The position numbers were made by a program, and so were the translations under genes. Below the pieces are notes generated by a model. It saw nothing but the letters and a program-made list of their open reading frames with translations. It was not told the origin of the DNA and searched no databases. Below, one piece after another: positions 56,101-64,000 of a stretch of DNA of 64,000 bases; the first letter of the stretch is position 1; every line of letters starts with the position of its first letter. The stretch is from Strigops habroptila (lineage: Eukaryota; Chordata; Aves; Psittaciformes; Psittacidae): positions 75,641,253 to 75,705,252 of the forward strand of contig NC_044302.2 of NCBI RefSeq assembly GCF_004027225.2. The letters are read 5' to 3'.

Positions 56101-59100
56101 ATGTTTTGTCATCCCATATTGATGCTTTCAATGTGCATTAAGTGTCTTTGACAGATGGAAAGGAAGTGAAGAAAATCTGGAATTAGCTTAGTAAGGACAA
56201 ATGCAGAATCCTGCACCTGAGACAGAACAAATCCATGCATTGATACACAGCAGGGATCAACTAGCTAGGAAACAGCTCTGCACAAGTCAACCAGAAGGCC
56301 CTGATGGACAAATCGGCATGATGCAGCAGCGCCCCCTTTCCGTGACAAAGGCTAACTGCATACCAGGCTGCACCAGCAAGAGCATGGCCAGTGGATCAGC
56401 GCAAAAGGTTAGTACCCTCTACCCTACACCTGTGAAGCTGCATCTAAAACACTGTCTGCTTTTAGGTTCCCCAGCACAAAAGAGGCTGACAAACTGTGGC
56501 AAGCCCAGTGAAACACCAGTCAGGCAGCTGAGCGCAGCTGGAGGCCCAGAGAGATGGGTCTGTCTAACTTGGAGAGGCTAAGGCAGGATGCAAATGCTGC
56601 CTCTTACTAGTTGCAATGGTGGGGTGGTGGGCCTGCTTTAGGGAAAACAGAGCTGGAGTCTTCTCAGTGGTACACAAGGAAAGGAGAAGTGCCACTGTCA
56701 CAGGTAGCAACATGGTAAATTCCCACTGGACGAAAAGAAATAATGTTCTGCTACAAGAATGATCAAGCACCGGGACAGGCTGCTTAGACAGACTGCAATG
56801 ACCATCCTTAGGGACTTGAAAACTCAACTCCTCAACTCAAGAAGGCCTGAGCAACCTGACCTAGCACTGAAGTTAGGCCTGCTTTGCGCAGGTCACCAGA
56901 CACCTCCAGAGGTCCCCTTCATGCTATTTTTTCCACTGCTCTAAGTAATGGGTTTAAATACATTATGTATTTACTTTAGAACTTTACTTGTTCTATTAAA
57001 TTATTTCTGGCATCCTGGACTTCTTGGAACAGGTTGGGATCATCAGCCTCCAGCAGCAGCTTTTGCTCAAAATTTTTTCCATCATCCAAATCAGAGGTAG
57101 GTTTCCAAATTATTTGTTCCTTAGTGACCACATCAACCAGTCCTCTGAAGGTCTTGGCTTCCCCAATGGGCAACTGCAAATAGAGCAGAGATTTTAGCTG
57201 CAAAGAACTAAGAAAGGAGTCCCATTCGAAAGAAAGCAAGTAAGCATTTAATTTCTAAGCTTACCTGTAAAAGCAAAGGTTTTGTCTTCAACTTTTGTAT
57301 GATACTCTCAACAGCGTACGTAAAACTATGTAAAAAAACCAGATGCTAAGTTACACAAAACCCAGTGACATAGCAAAATCAGTTTGCTATTCTTTATTTA
57401 CCGCAAACATTACTTCTACAACTACATAAAAATATGCATCTGTGTAACCAAAGATACATATAATAAATACTAATATAATTGCCTTACTCTATGCTTAACG
57501 GAAAAACTTTAACTTGATTAGATACATTCTCTTACAAGATTTTTAGCAATGATTAAAGGAACTTTCTAAATACCTTGCCCTGATTTTGTCCATCTTGTTC
57601 AAAAAGCATATTCGTGGTATCTGATGTTTATCTGCTTGTCTCCACACTGTCAGAGTTTGGGCCTAAAGCAAAGACAAAATGGAAACATTAGTGCTGACAG
57701 CTGAACTATATACTCCCCAGTATCACTCAGGGACCAAGTTCAGAGTAGAGGAGGAAACTGTGCCGAATGCACTGCAACAATCCCACATCCAGCAGCACAG
57801 ATGAACTCCACAAGCAGCTTTGTCTCATCTTGTCTCTCAGCTGTCACTATTCCCCCTCCCTCGCTAAGGGCACACAGGCATATGGGAAGGGAACAGGGAG
57901 AGAAACTAAGCATTACAGTGGATATATATGGAAAGAACTCAGTAATGTAGAGACTAAGGCTTTATTGACAAGTTACTTAGGCACACACAGGCAAGCATTT
58001 CTGTGGCTACACACACAACAATAAAAACTGCTGTGATTTTGCTAGTAATTTGTATACTGCCGAGCCATTTATGATACGCATTTTTGTTTTAAAGTTAAAA
58101 CAGGCATATATGAAAACCAGTTCAGATTCAGCAGTAGTGTCTTACCAATACATGGAAATAATGCAAGAATTTCCTACACAGTTTCAGAAAAAACACAAGC
58201 AGATCCAATTGTTCTGTTGGGGGTGGGGACTCTTACTCAGTTCAGGTTCACATATGATGGCACCTAAATGCTTTCCAAATAGCAACTTAAATCATGTGAC
58301 TCACACTGATCAAGAAGAGTTCCCTCATAAAGGAAAAAGGCATTTCCCATGGAACACAGCAATTTCACAACATGTAACTTATCTATAGGACTGAACTACT
58401 CAAACATCCCATGCTGTAATACCAAATTCCAGCCTGTCTCCACCTTTTCTGCGTGACGCCTCAAAGGGCATGTTAAATAGGCCACTGGGGAGGAAGAAAT
58501 TCTCTCTGAAAATTACTCTATTTTCTACATGAAATCTGAAAATGAGAAATGAACAGATATCAATTTCTTTCCACTGGTGGAGTTAGCCAGAAGCATTCAC
58601 CTCAATCTGTATTTGCACAGCGCAGCAACAAAACAACCACACACACACCCCAGATATTAATGCAAATTCCACTTAGTTGTCCCTTATTAACATAGAAATA
58701 CCTGTACACTGAAGAACTTCCAATAAAAACCACAGCTTCCTTAAGCTGAATTTTGACCAAAGCATCAAAGGAGATACTGCAGAGCAACATTTCTGTACTA
58801 TTGTTATTATTTCAGTCTGTTTGAGTCATTAGACAAAAAAAAAAAAAAAAACCAAAATCACAAAAATGGGTTATTTTTACCTCAACACCAGCTGAAGCAT
58901 CAAATACCGCTACTGCTCCATCCAGGACTCTCAAACAACGCTCGACTTCCACTGTAAAGTCCACATGACCTAAAAAATAAACTTCCTGTTATACCATCAT
59001 AAACTCAAACTGGTAACATCAACAGGTCGCTACATTTTTAATTTTTTTTTTTTTTATCATATCAGAACAGCCCTCTTCACTTGCAGAGAAATACACCCAT

Positions 59101-62100
59101 CAGGCCTTGAAAGACATAAGATTGTTACGTTGCAATCTCAGAACTGAGAGCAATTTAGTGTGGAAATGTCTGAGCTCACCTTGAACAAGCTAGATTAGGC
59201 ACCAGTAAGCAATAATTAGCCAAAGCTGAATGGAGCTCAGTATAGGCCTTTTTTACCATAGCAATTAAACCACGTAAATATTGCACCATATTTAAAACTA
59301 AGACACTCTACCACACCCACCTCACCTACTCTTGCCTAATAATGTGTGTACCTCTGAAGTGTAGTACCTGGGGTGTCAATCAGATTGATTCTGTAGTCCT
59401 TCCAGTCAAATGTAACAGCAGCAGACTGAATGGTAATACCACGCTCTCGCTCCTGTACCATAAAATCTGTCACTGTGTCCCCATCATCAACATCTGTGAA
59501 CAGAAAAAAGGATTACAGCTGATACACAAATAATCCAGAATCTGAAATTGTCTTGGAATACAAATGCCAAGAGAGATTTGGAAATACTGTCGCTTTTGTA
59601 TATGCATAAATGATGAAAACTAGCCTCTTCCAGAAAATGTCATGCCAACTAATTTAACCAGGCTCCCTTTCCAGGGAACAAATGCTCTGTAAATTAAAGG
59701 CAAGCAATTCCAGCAACCTCTTTGTTGTTCTTAATCCTAGTAACACCACGAGAAACTTCAAAACTAAAGTGAAATCCAAAAACACGAACAAACTATAGTT
59801 AAAAAAAAACAAAACCAACAAACCACCAAAACCAAACCCAGCTGCATTCATTGCATGGAATGTGACGGACCTTTTAAAATCTACTAATTAAAAAGTAATT
59901 AAGTTAAACTAAACATAACTGGATTTTCTCCCCTTGCCCCCCCAAAAACACAAACCCCACAACACTCAGAACAAAGTAGTAAGAGGCTGTGGTTGTGTTG
60001 TTGGGTTTTTTTGGTGTTTTGTTTTGTGGTTTTTTTTTTTTTGTTTGGTTTTTTTTTTTTTTTTAAATAAAAAAGAATCAGTTCCACATTTTTAAACCAG
60101 CAGGAAGCAGTCCACCAAGTTCAACTGCTCCACAAGCCCAACATCTACCATTCTCATATACAGCAGAGAACAGGGAATTGTATTTAAAAGGCTAAAAAAT
60201 AGCACAAATGGAGGCTGCTGTGACTCTTCCAATCTTGAAGAATTCTGTGAAGCTGCTGAGGCAAGGAATTCTTCCTGTGCTACGGCTTTCAACAGAAATG
60301 GCTACTTTTTGTTAATATAGTTTCTTTAGAGGTCAAACCAGAACCTAAAAAACAGCTTACTAGAATGGGCAATGAGCATCAAGTAAAACAAGGAGATCCT
60401 CTAATTAAATATTAACAAAACATAGTGCAACAAAAGTAAAATATGAACCTCTGATCTCTCAAAGTACAACTGCCTTTGAACATAATGAAATATGCATTAG
60501 AATCTCATTATATTCCAGCACAACTCTGGCACATACTTTACCAGTAACCTCTAACTGCACTGCATGTTACTGTACACTACTAAATCCGTCAAAGCTAATG
60601 AAATTCAAAAAATATTTCTAACCTCCAAGCGTTCTTATGTATCCAGAATAATACAGCATTCTCTCTGTTGTGGTAGTTTTCCCTGCATCGATGTGGGCCA
60701 TAATGCCAATGTTTCGGATTCTGCATAAAGTGAAAACTTTGCTTTTACTGTGGCAATTTTTTAAATTCAGCAATATTGCTATTTGCATAAGCAATTAATA
60801 TTCACTGAGAATAGCACATCAGATGAATAACATTTTTCTTCTGCTGCATACTTGAGACAGTGTACTTTCTGAAACAGAAGCAGCCCCTCCACCGTCTTGT
60901 CCATCCCAATCACTAACCCCTGATGCCTGAAACAATGCATTGTATATGCACCCTTTACACCCCAAATATAGCACCAAGTTCCCATGAAGTTGTCCTTGAT
61001 TCAATTCAGCCAAGTCTTCCTCTCTGAAGTAACTCACCAGTAACTTCCAAAGCTGCTTCACTAGCCCTGTCCGTCACAGGCTTGCCATCAGCCCCCATAA
61101 TCATTGTTAATGCTAGCTGAATTCACACTCATGAGAGAAGTGGTCCTCCAAGGGAACTTCACCCCCAAACTATTCCTTTGGCAACTCAGCCCCTAATTAC
61201 TTTGCCCTCCTTACTAGGGCCCTCATCTGACACAGCTGAGCGCTCCTGTGAACACAAAGTTAACAGCCCTGCCCACAGCCATGGTCTGGATCCCACAACA
61301 TCCCTTCCCCCTCGTTCAGCTTCCTGCACCCACCATGCGTTTGGAGCTTCCCTATGAGCCCAGTTTTGGTTCTGATGATGTGAAAAAGAGACAGTCCAAG
61401 ACCTCTTTAACACCAACAACCACTCCATGTTGAAATGTCAGAAGAGTAAAGTAAGGAAATACTAACTTCAATGTAGAACATGCACATGAACTACGCAGGT
61501 GACAGGCACAGTAACAACCCATGAGCTTTCATCACATCAATTGCTCTGACTGACAGTTACATCCAAAAAAGAGGCTAGCATGACATACCTGGATATATGA
61601 GGATTAATAACAGAACGCAGAGACTTAACATCTCCTAGAGACAAACAAAACAAAACAACAACTTTTAAGACTGCTCTCAATGTAGTAATTGTTTTAACAA
61701 AATTAAATATATTTAAGAAAGCTCCTAAAAACTTATTAAAAAAAAAAAAGATTCAGAGGCACTACTCATGACAATCTAACCACCTCAGATTTCTATAGAT
61801 ACATATTTTCAACAAATCTCTCTTGCTCTTACAAAAAAACCCCAAGAAAACTCTTCAAAACAGTTGTAATTTAGAAACAACAGGAAAAAGCCAACACATA
61901 AAAGTATCACCAGCCCAGCAAAATCTTACCCTGCAGAAGCAATAACAAAACATGCCACAGTTCGACAACTGTAATGCTGACATTCATCTGACCCAGCTAT
62001 TAGCAAATTTCAAGTCATTTCTCCTGTAAATGCTGAAGCTAGAGAGCATAATCCTCCAGAAGAAAACACAAATTGACCTACGCTAAGAAAAGATGGGACT

Positions 62101-63703
62101 GAGGAGTTTTAAATTAGTGTTTTCATGAAATATATTTCCTTTCTCACATCCTATTTAGTTGGAAAATAAGCTGCCAGGCTATTATTCTTCTCTGAGACTA
62201 ATTCACAACTCAGTTACTCAAGCCATCTAAGTTGCGTTTCAAAAAGGTGTCCTGCTCCTTTATCTTTAATAGACAAAACAGAACTCAACAATATTTAAAC
62301 TAACATTCTTTCACCATATAGAACAGATAATCCCTCTTACCAGAGACATTAAGGAGGCATCTTAAAGGTTAACGCCTTGATGAGGAGAAAGACTGATCTT
62401 AGGAGAAGCATGGTATCAGGCTGGAAATTCAGCAACACCTACTACCACCCTAAATAAAACCTGCAACTAACACTTCCTTATTCCCTCCAGTTTCTAAAGT
62501 AGCCCATAAAATAACACATTAGTTCATTTCAGATTTCTTGCTTGCCTAAGTCATGATACCTTCTTGTGTACGGAATGAAGCTCTGCCTCCATGTGAAACA
62601 CTGAGGTACTCAGCAGAGCAAAACAGGACATAAATACAGCAGGCAGCAAGGACATTGCATAGACAACTACACAGAAACAGTAATACACGGCAACTGAGAC
62701 TGTGCTGACATTGGCAGCTAAGAGTAAGTCTTCTCAGGTATGTGACTGCAGGTTAAAAGCTTTTGCTAAGATACACAGTGCTGAACCCATTAACATTTTT
62801 TTTTTTTTTTTTTAAATTTTAAAGAAGCTGGTTACCCACCAGTAACCAGTATTTTCTTCCCATCTCCACATCGATGTAGAAAAAGTGTGGAAAAAGCAGC
62901 CCTGACTCCCAACGCTACCTTCTACCAATTGATTCCCATTCAGTCTCAGTGTAGCTACTCAAAAAAACCCCAAAAAATTCCTTTTAACTGAAATTTTGTT
63001 TCCCAAGTATCTTATTATTTTTACTCTCTTTTATCCCAAAAAGAAAATAACACTAATGATAACTTAAAATTTCCATTTAATCAGGTTCCTGTCTTTGTCC
63101 CCTTGCCCAACATGCTGGTTACCATCAGTTACTCGATAACCGATTAATACTTCAGGCAACTGAACAGGAATTCCAGCACACTTCGAAACTGACCTTCTTA
63201 TACACCTGTATCTTTTCTTCTCATTATTTTTTAAAAGCTTTATACCATACATCTACTTAGAAAAGAGCAGCAATACAAAACAGTTCAGTCCTTGAACCTT
63301 TTAACTGCTGATTGTGCTTCATACACCAAATTCTATAAATAATGAGCAAAATAATACAATAAAACACAATTCAGAAAGTATTCTTACTCATCTTTTGAGT
63401 AATCCTTACTATTAAGAAAATAATTTAAATTTATACCTGGTGGAGAACTGTAGTTTCTTAGACTGCAGTTTTGCTGTATCACACTTATGACTCCCGTTTT
63501 CGTCTTCCTGAAATACACACGCTTAACAGGGAGAAAAAAATCATGCAGAATATTTATCATTAAAAATAATTACTTTGTAGCTACATATTTGCCAGCTGTA
63601 GAAAATTAAACTAAAAAAAAATCACCAAACATCTACAGGATTGGATGCTCTTGTCGGCTACTTACACAAGCTCAAAATACCACATATTTGGAAGCAGAAG
63701 CAT
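47068..63703 (-). CDS. GFM2: Ribosome-releasing factor 2 / mitochondrial elongation factor G2 (GFM2)
   Basis: Nuclear-encoded mitochondrial GTPase of the EF-G family. With the recycling factor MRRF it splits mitochondrial ribosomes after termination, rather than translocating them. Twenty exons join in consistent phase to 2292 nt, 763 residues (human about 779). Motifs in order: G1 AHIDAGKT (about residue 60), G2 RGITI, G3 DTPGH, G4 NKMD, G5 CGSAL, then domain IV with [10 protein letters not shown] and the C-terminal EF-G domain ending [10 protein letters not shown]. The residue-level match to my memory of human GFM2 is strong, and clearly better than to GFM1. The first exon (63666-63703) is tentative; the other 19 are secure. 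The promoter lies to the right of the window. The gene is convergent with HEXB, as in mammals. Confidence 0.93.
47648..47830 (-). CDS. GFM2: GFM2 coding exon (EF-G C-terminal domain)
   Basis: Encodes [20 protein letters not shown] through [15 protein letters not shown], the domain V fold. Acceptor TGCAG, donor GTATGT. 183 bp. Confidence 0.97.
48111..48226 (-). CDS. GFM2: GFM2 coding exon (domain IV)
   Basis: Encodes [20 protein letters not shown] through [13 protein letters not shown]. Acceptor CCCAG, donor GTACAG. 116 bp. Confidence 0.96.
49683..49865 (-). CDS. GFM2: GFM2 coding exon (domain IV)
   Basis: Encodes [20 protein letters not shown] through [14 protein letters not shown](G). Acceptor CCCAG, donor GTAAGG. 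183 bp. Confidence 0.96.
50022..50160 (-). CDS. GFM2: GFM2 coding exon (domain IV)
   Basis: Encodes [20 protein letters not shown] through [12 protein letters not shown](D). GMGELHIE is the hallmark EF-G motif. Acceptor ACTAG, donor GTAAAA. 139 bp. Confidence 0.97.
50640..50716 (-). CDS. GFM2: GFM2 coding exon (domain III)
   Basis: Encodes [20 protein letters not shown] and PDTGQ. Acceptor TACAG, donor GTAAGA. 77 bp. Confidence 0.96.
51405..51594 (-). CDS. GFM2: GFM2 coding exon (linker and domain III start)
   Basis: Encodes [20 protein letters not shown], a basic, Ser-rich low-conservation insert ([15 protein letters not shown]), then [20 protein letters not shown] to AKQQ(D). Two AG acceptors are adjacent (GTAG and GTAGAG); the first keeps the phase. 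Donor GTACAA. 190 bp. Confidence 0.93.
52438..52537 (-). CDS. GFM2: GFM2 coding exon (domain II)
   Basis: Encodes [20 protein letters not shown] and [13 protein letters not shown]. Acceptor TTCAG, donor GTAATG. 100 bp. Confidence 0.96.
52620..52760 (-). CDS. GFM2: GFM2 coding exon (start of domain II)
   Basis: Encodes [20 protein letters not shown] through [17 protein letters not shown](T). Acceptor TGCAG, donor GTGAGT. 141 bp. Confidence 0.96.
53280..53428 (-). CDS. GFM2: GFM2 coding exon with G5 motif
   Basis: Encodes [20 protein letters not shown], then [20 protein letters not shown] and APNERSYEF(L). CGSAL is the G5 loop. Acceptor TGCAG, donor GTAAGT. 149 bp. Confidence 0.97.
54198..54278 (-). 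CDS. GFM2: GFM2 coding exon
   Basis: Encodes [20 protein letters not shown] and DLIPADK. The acceptor is GTTGAAG with a weak pyrimidine tract, yet phase and homology fit exactly. Donor GTAATT. 81 bp. Confidence 0.94.
54839..54854. promoter_or_regulatory. CTCF-like site in a GFM2 intron
   Basis: GCCCCCTCTAGTGGCT matches the core of the vertebrate CTCF motif (reverse form CCxCTAGTGGC) almost perfectly. Surrounding sequence is unique-looking. Occupancy cannot be known from sequence. Confidence 0.5.
56195..56945 (+). mobile_element. Degenerate CR1-type LINE fragment in a GFM2 intron, antisense to GFM2
   Basis: The plus strand carries worn CR1 phrases in order: [13 protein letters not shown] (CR1: LYPTLVRPHLEYC), the ...ATGGGTCTGTCTAACTTGGA... 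segment, GAGTCTTCTCAGTGGTACAC, CACCGGGACAGGCTGC, and near the end CACCTCCAGAGGTCCCCTTC. It is a different CR1 subfamily from the one at 1118-1480. Many indels break the frame; the 126-aa open frame at 56201-56581 is a residue of this, not a gene. Confidence 0.72.
56988..57173 (-). CDS. GFM2: GFM2 coding exon (G' subdomain)
   Basis: Encodes [20 protein letters not shown] through [16 protein letters not shown], the subdomain inserted in the EF-G GTPase domain. Its middle is less conserved than its ends. Acceptor TGCAG, donor GTAAAG. 186 bp. Confidence 0.95.
57265..57325 (-). CDS. GFM2: GFM2 coding exon
   Basis: Encodes [20 protein letters not shown]. Acceptor CATAG, donor GTAAGC. 61 bp. Confidence 0.95.
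57574..57662 (-). CDS. GFM2: GFM2 coding exon with G4 motif
   Basis: Encodes [20 protein letters not shown] and LNKMDKIRA(S). NKMD is the guanine-specificity motif. Acceptor TTTAG, donor GTATTT. 89 bp. Confidence 0.97.
58881..58969 (-). CDS. GFM2: GFM2 coding exon with G3 completion
   Basis: Encodes [20 protein letters not shown] and VFDASAGVE. It completes DTPGHVDF. Acceptor TTTAG, donor GTAAAA. 89 bp. Confidence 0.97.
59368..59493 (-). CDS. GFM2: GFM2 coding exon with G2 motif
   Basis: Encodes (D)[20 protein letters not shown] through [14 protein letters not shown](G). It contains the switch I RGIT and the start of switch II DTPGH. Acceptor CACAG, donor GTACTA. 126 bp. Confidence 0.97.
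60001..60065. repeat. T/G-rich low-complexity tract in a GFM2 intron
   Basis: Long T runs with interspersed G (TTTTTTGG-like units). On the minus strand it gives a Lys/Asn-rich spurious open frame. Same type as the tract near 16.1 kb. Confidence 0.85.
60623..60720 (-). CDS. GFM2: GFM2 coding exon with G1 (P-loop)
   Basis: Encodes [20 protein letters not shown] and [20 protein letters not shown] is the GTP-binding P-loop. Acceptor TGCAG, donor GTTAGA. 98 bp. Confidence 0.97.
61589..61634 (-). CDS. GFM2: GFM2 coding exon
   Basis: Encodes (G)[14 protein letters not shown](R), corresponding to the human DIKSLHSIINPPIAK segment just before the GTPase domain. Acceptor TCTAG, donor GTATGT. 46 bp. 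Confidence 0.88.
63437..63507 (-). CDS. GFM2: GFM2 coding exon (targeting region)
   Basis: Encodes [20 protein letters not shown] and SPP(G), basic and hydroxylated and poor in acidic residues, fitting a mitochondrial targeting sequence. The human protein has a comparable NCSSLPG stretch. Acceptor TTCAG, donor GTATAA. Confidence 0.75.
63666..63703 (-). CDS. GFM2: GFM2 candidate first coding exon
   Basis: ATG at 63701-63703 followed by 12 codons ([12 protein letters not shown]) and a good GTAAGT donor, in the phase the next exon requires. With it the gene sums exactly to whole codons. An upstream in-frame stop with no intervening ATG makes this the first possible start. The residues do not resemble the human N-terminus and the Kozak context is weak, so the true start may instead lie outside the window. 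Confidence 0.35.
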
Positions 63704-64000
63704 GAAGATGGTAACACTGAGATTTAAACCAAGTCCAATCCCAATATTATTTTGGAAGTCTAGTAAAAATCTATGATAGCATCAAAACATGTTGTTGTGA
63801 GCCACAATATTTTAAATAGGTCTAATTATTTATGTGAAGAATATAAACTTAACAATGACAAAGCTCAGGTAATCAAAATCACAGATAACTAGAAAAGTTT
63901 ACAGGAAAGTTACAAATTCAACTTCCACCCTCTGACTTCTGTCAATTCCAATTCCAACGTGAAATTATGCATTCTCTTTGGATACCAACTTTTAAAGGAA
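63704..64000. other. Right edge: GFM2 5' UTR, intron or upstream DNA
   Basis: AT-rich with no CpG island, so the GFM2 promoter is probably further right. The minus strand is open for some codons upstream of the candidate start but contains an in-frame stop and no additional ATG. Confidence 0.4.

Overview
This is nuclear DNA from a vertebrate, almost certainly a bird. Its genes are split into short exons with GT-AG introns. The intergenic DNA is AT-rich with CpG-rich gene starts. The dominant interspersed repeat is CR1-type LINE, including one copy ending in the ATTCTATG tandem tail typical of avian CR1. The species cannot be fixed from the sequence alone.

Layout. 1-62 is a small CpG-rich edge, possibly the margin of a neighbouring gene's CpG island (in mammals ENC1 lies there; not provable here). 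From 63 to about 28.5 kb there is intergenic DNA without a convincing protein gene. It contains CR1 fragments (1118-1480 plus strand; 11911-12400, 12416-13335 and 19690-20070 minus strand), an LTR-like repeat with an internal ~47-bp minisatellite (21261-21990), and a pair of LTR-like copies facing each other (26460-26694 and 26912-27622). From 28.57 to 46.2 kb lies HEXB on the plus strand: a CpG-island promoter and 14 coding exons whose lengths and phases add up to a complete 559-residue beta-hexosaminidase beta subunit. From 46.2 kb to the right edge lies GFM2 on the minus strand (mitochondrial elongation factor G2). Nineteen coding exons are confidently placed and a twentieth, carrying a candidate start codon, is tentative; together they give 763 residues.

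HEXB and GFM2 are convergent (tail to tail). Their stop codons are 1.1 kb apart and their poly(A) signals are interleaved near 46.19-46.24 kb, so the two mRNAs may overlap at their 3' ends. The shared order HEXB-GFM2 is conserved vertebrate synteny. The products act in different compartments: HEXB in the lysosome (glycosphingolipid and glycan degradation), GFM2 in mitochondria (ribosome recycling). Nothing suggests that they cooperate biochemically.

I found no prokaryote-type system, CRISPR array or novel multi-gene cassette. The observations most worth checking are an alpha-subunit-like loop in the HEXB protein, a phase-compatible possible alternative last exon in HEXB, the inverted LTR pair, the overlapping 3' ends, and a strong CTCF-like site inside GFM2. 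All homology calls rest on recognising protein motifs and repeat families by eye; no database search was run.
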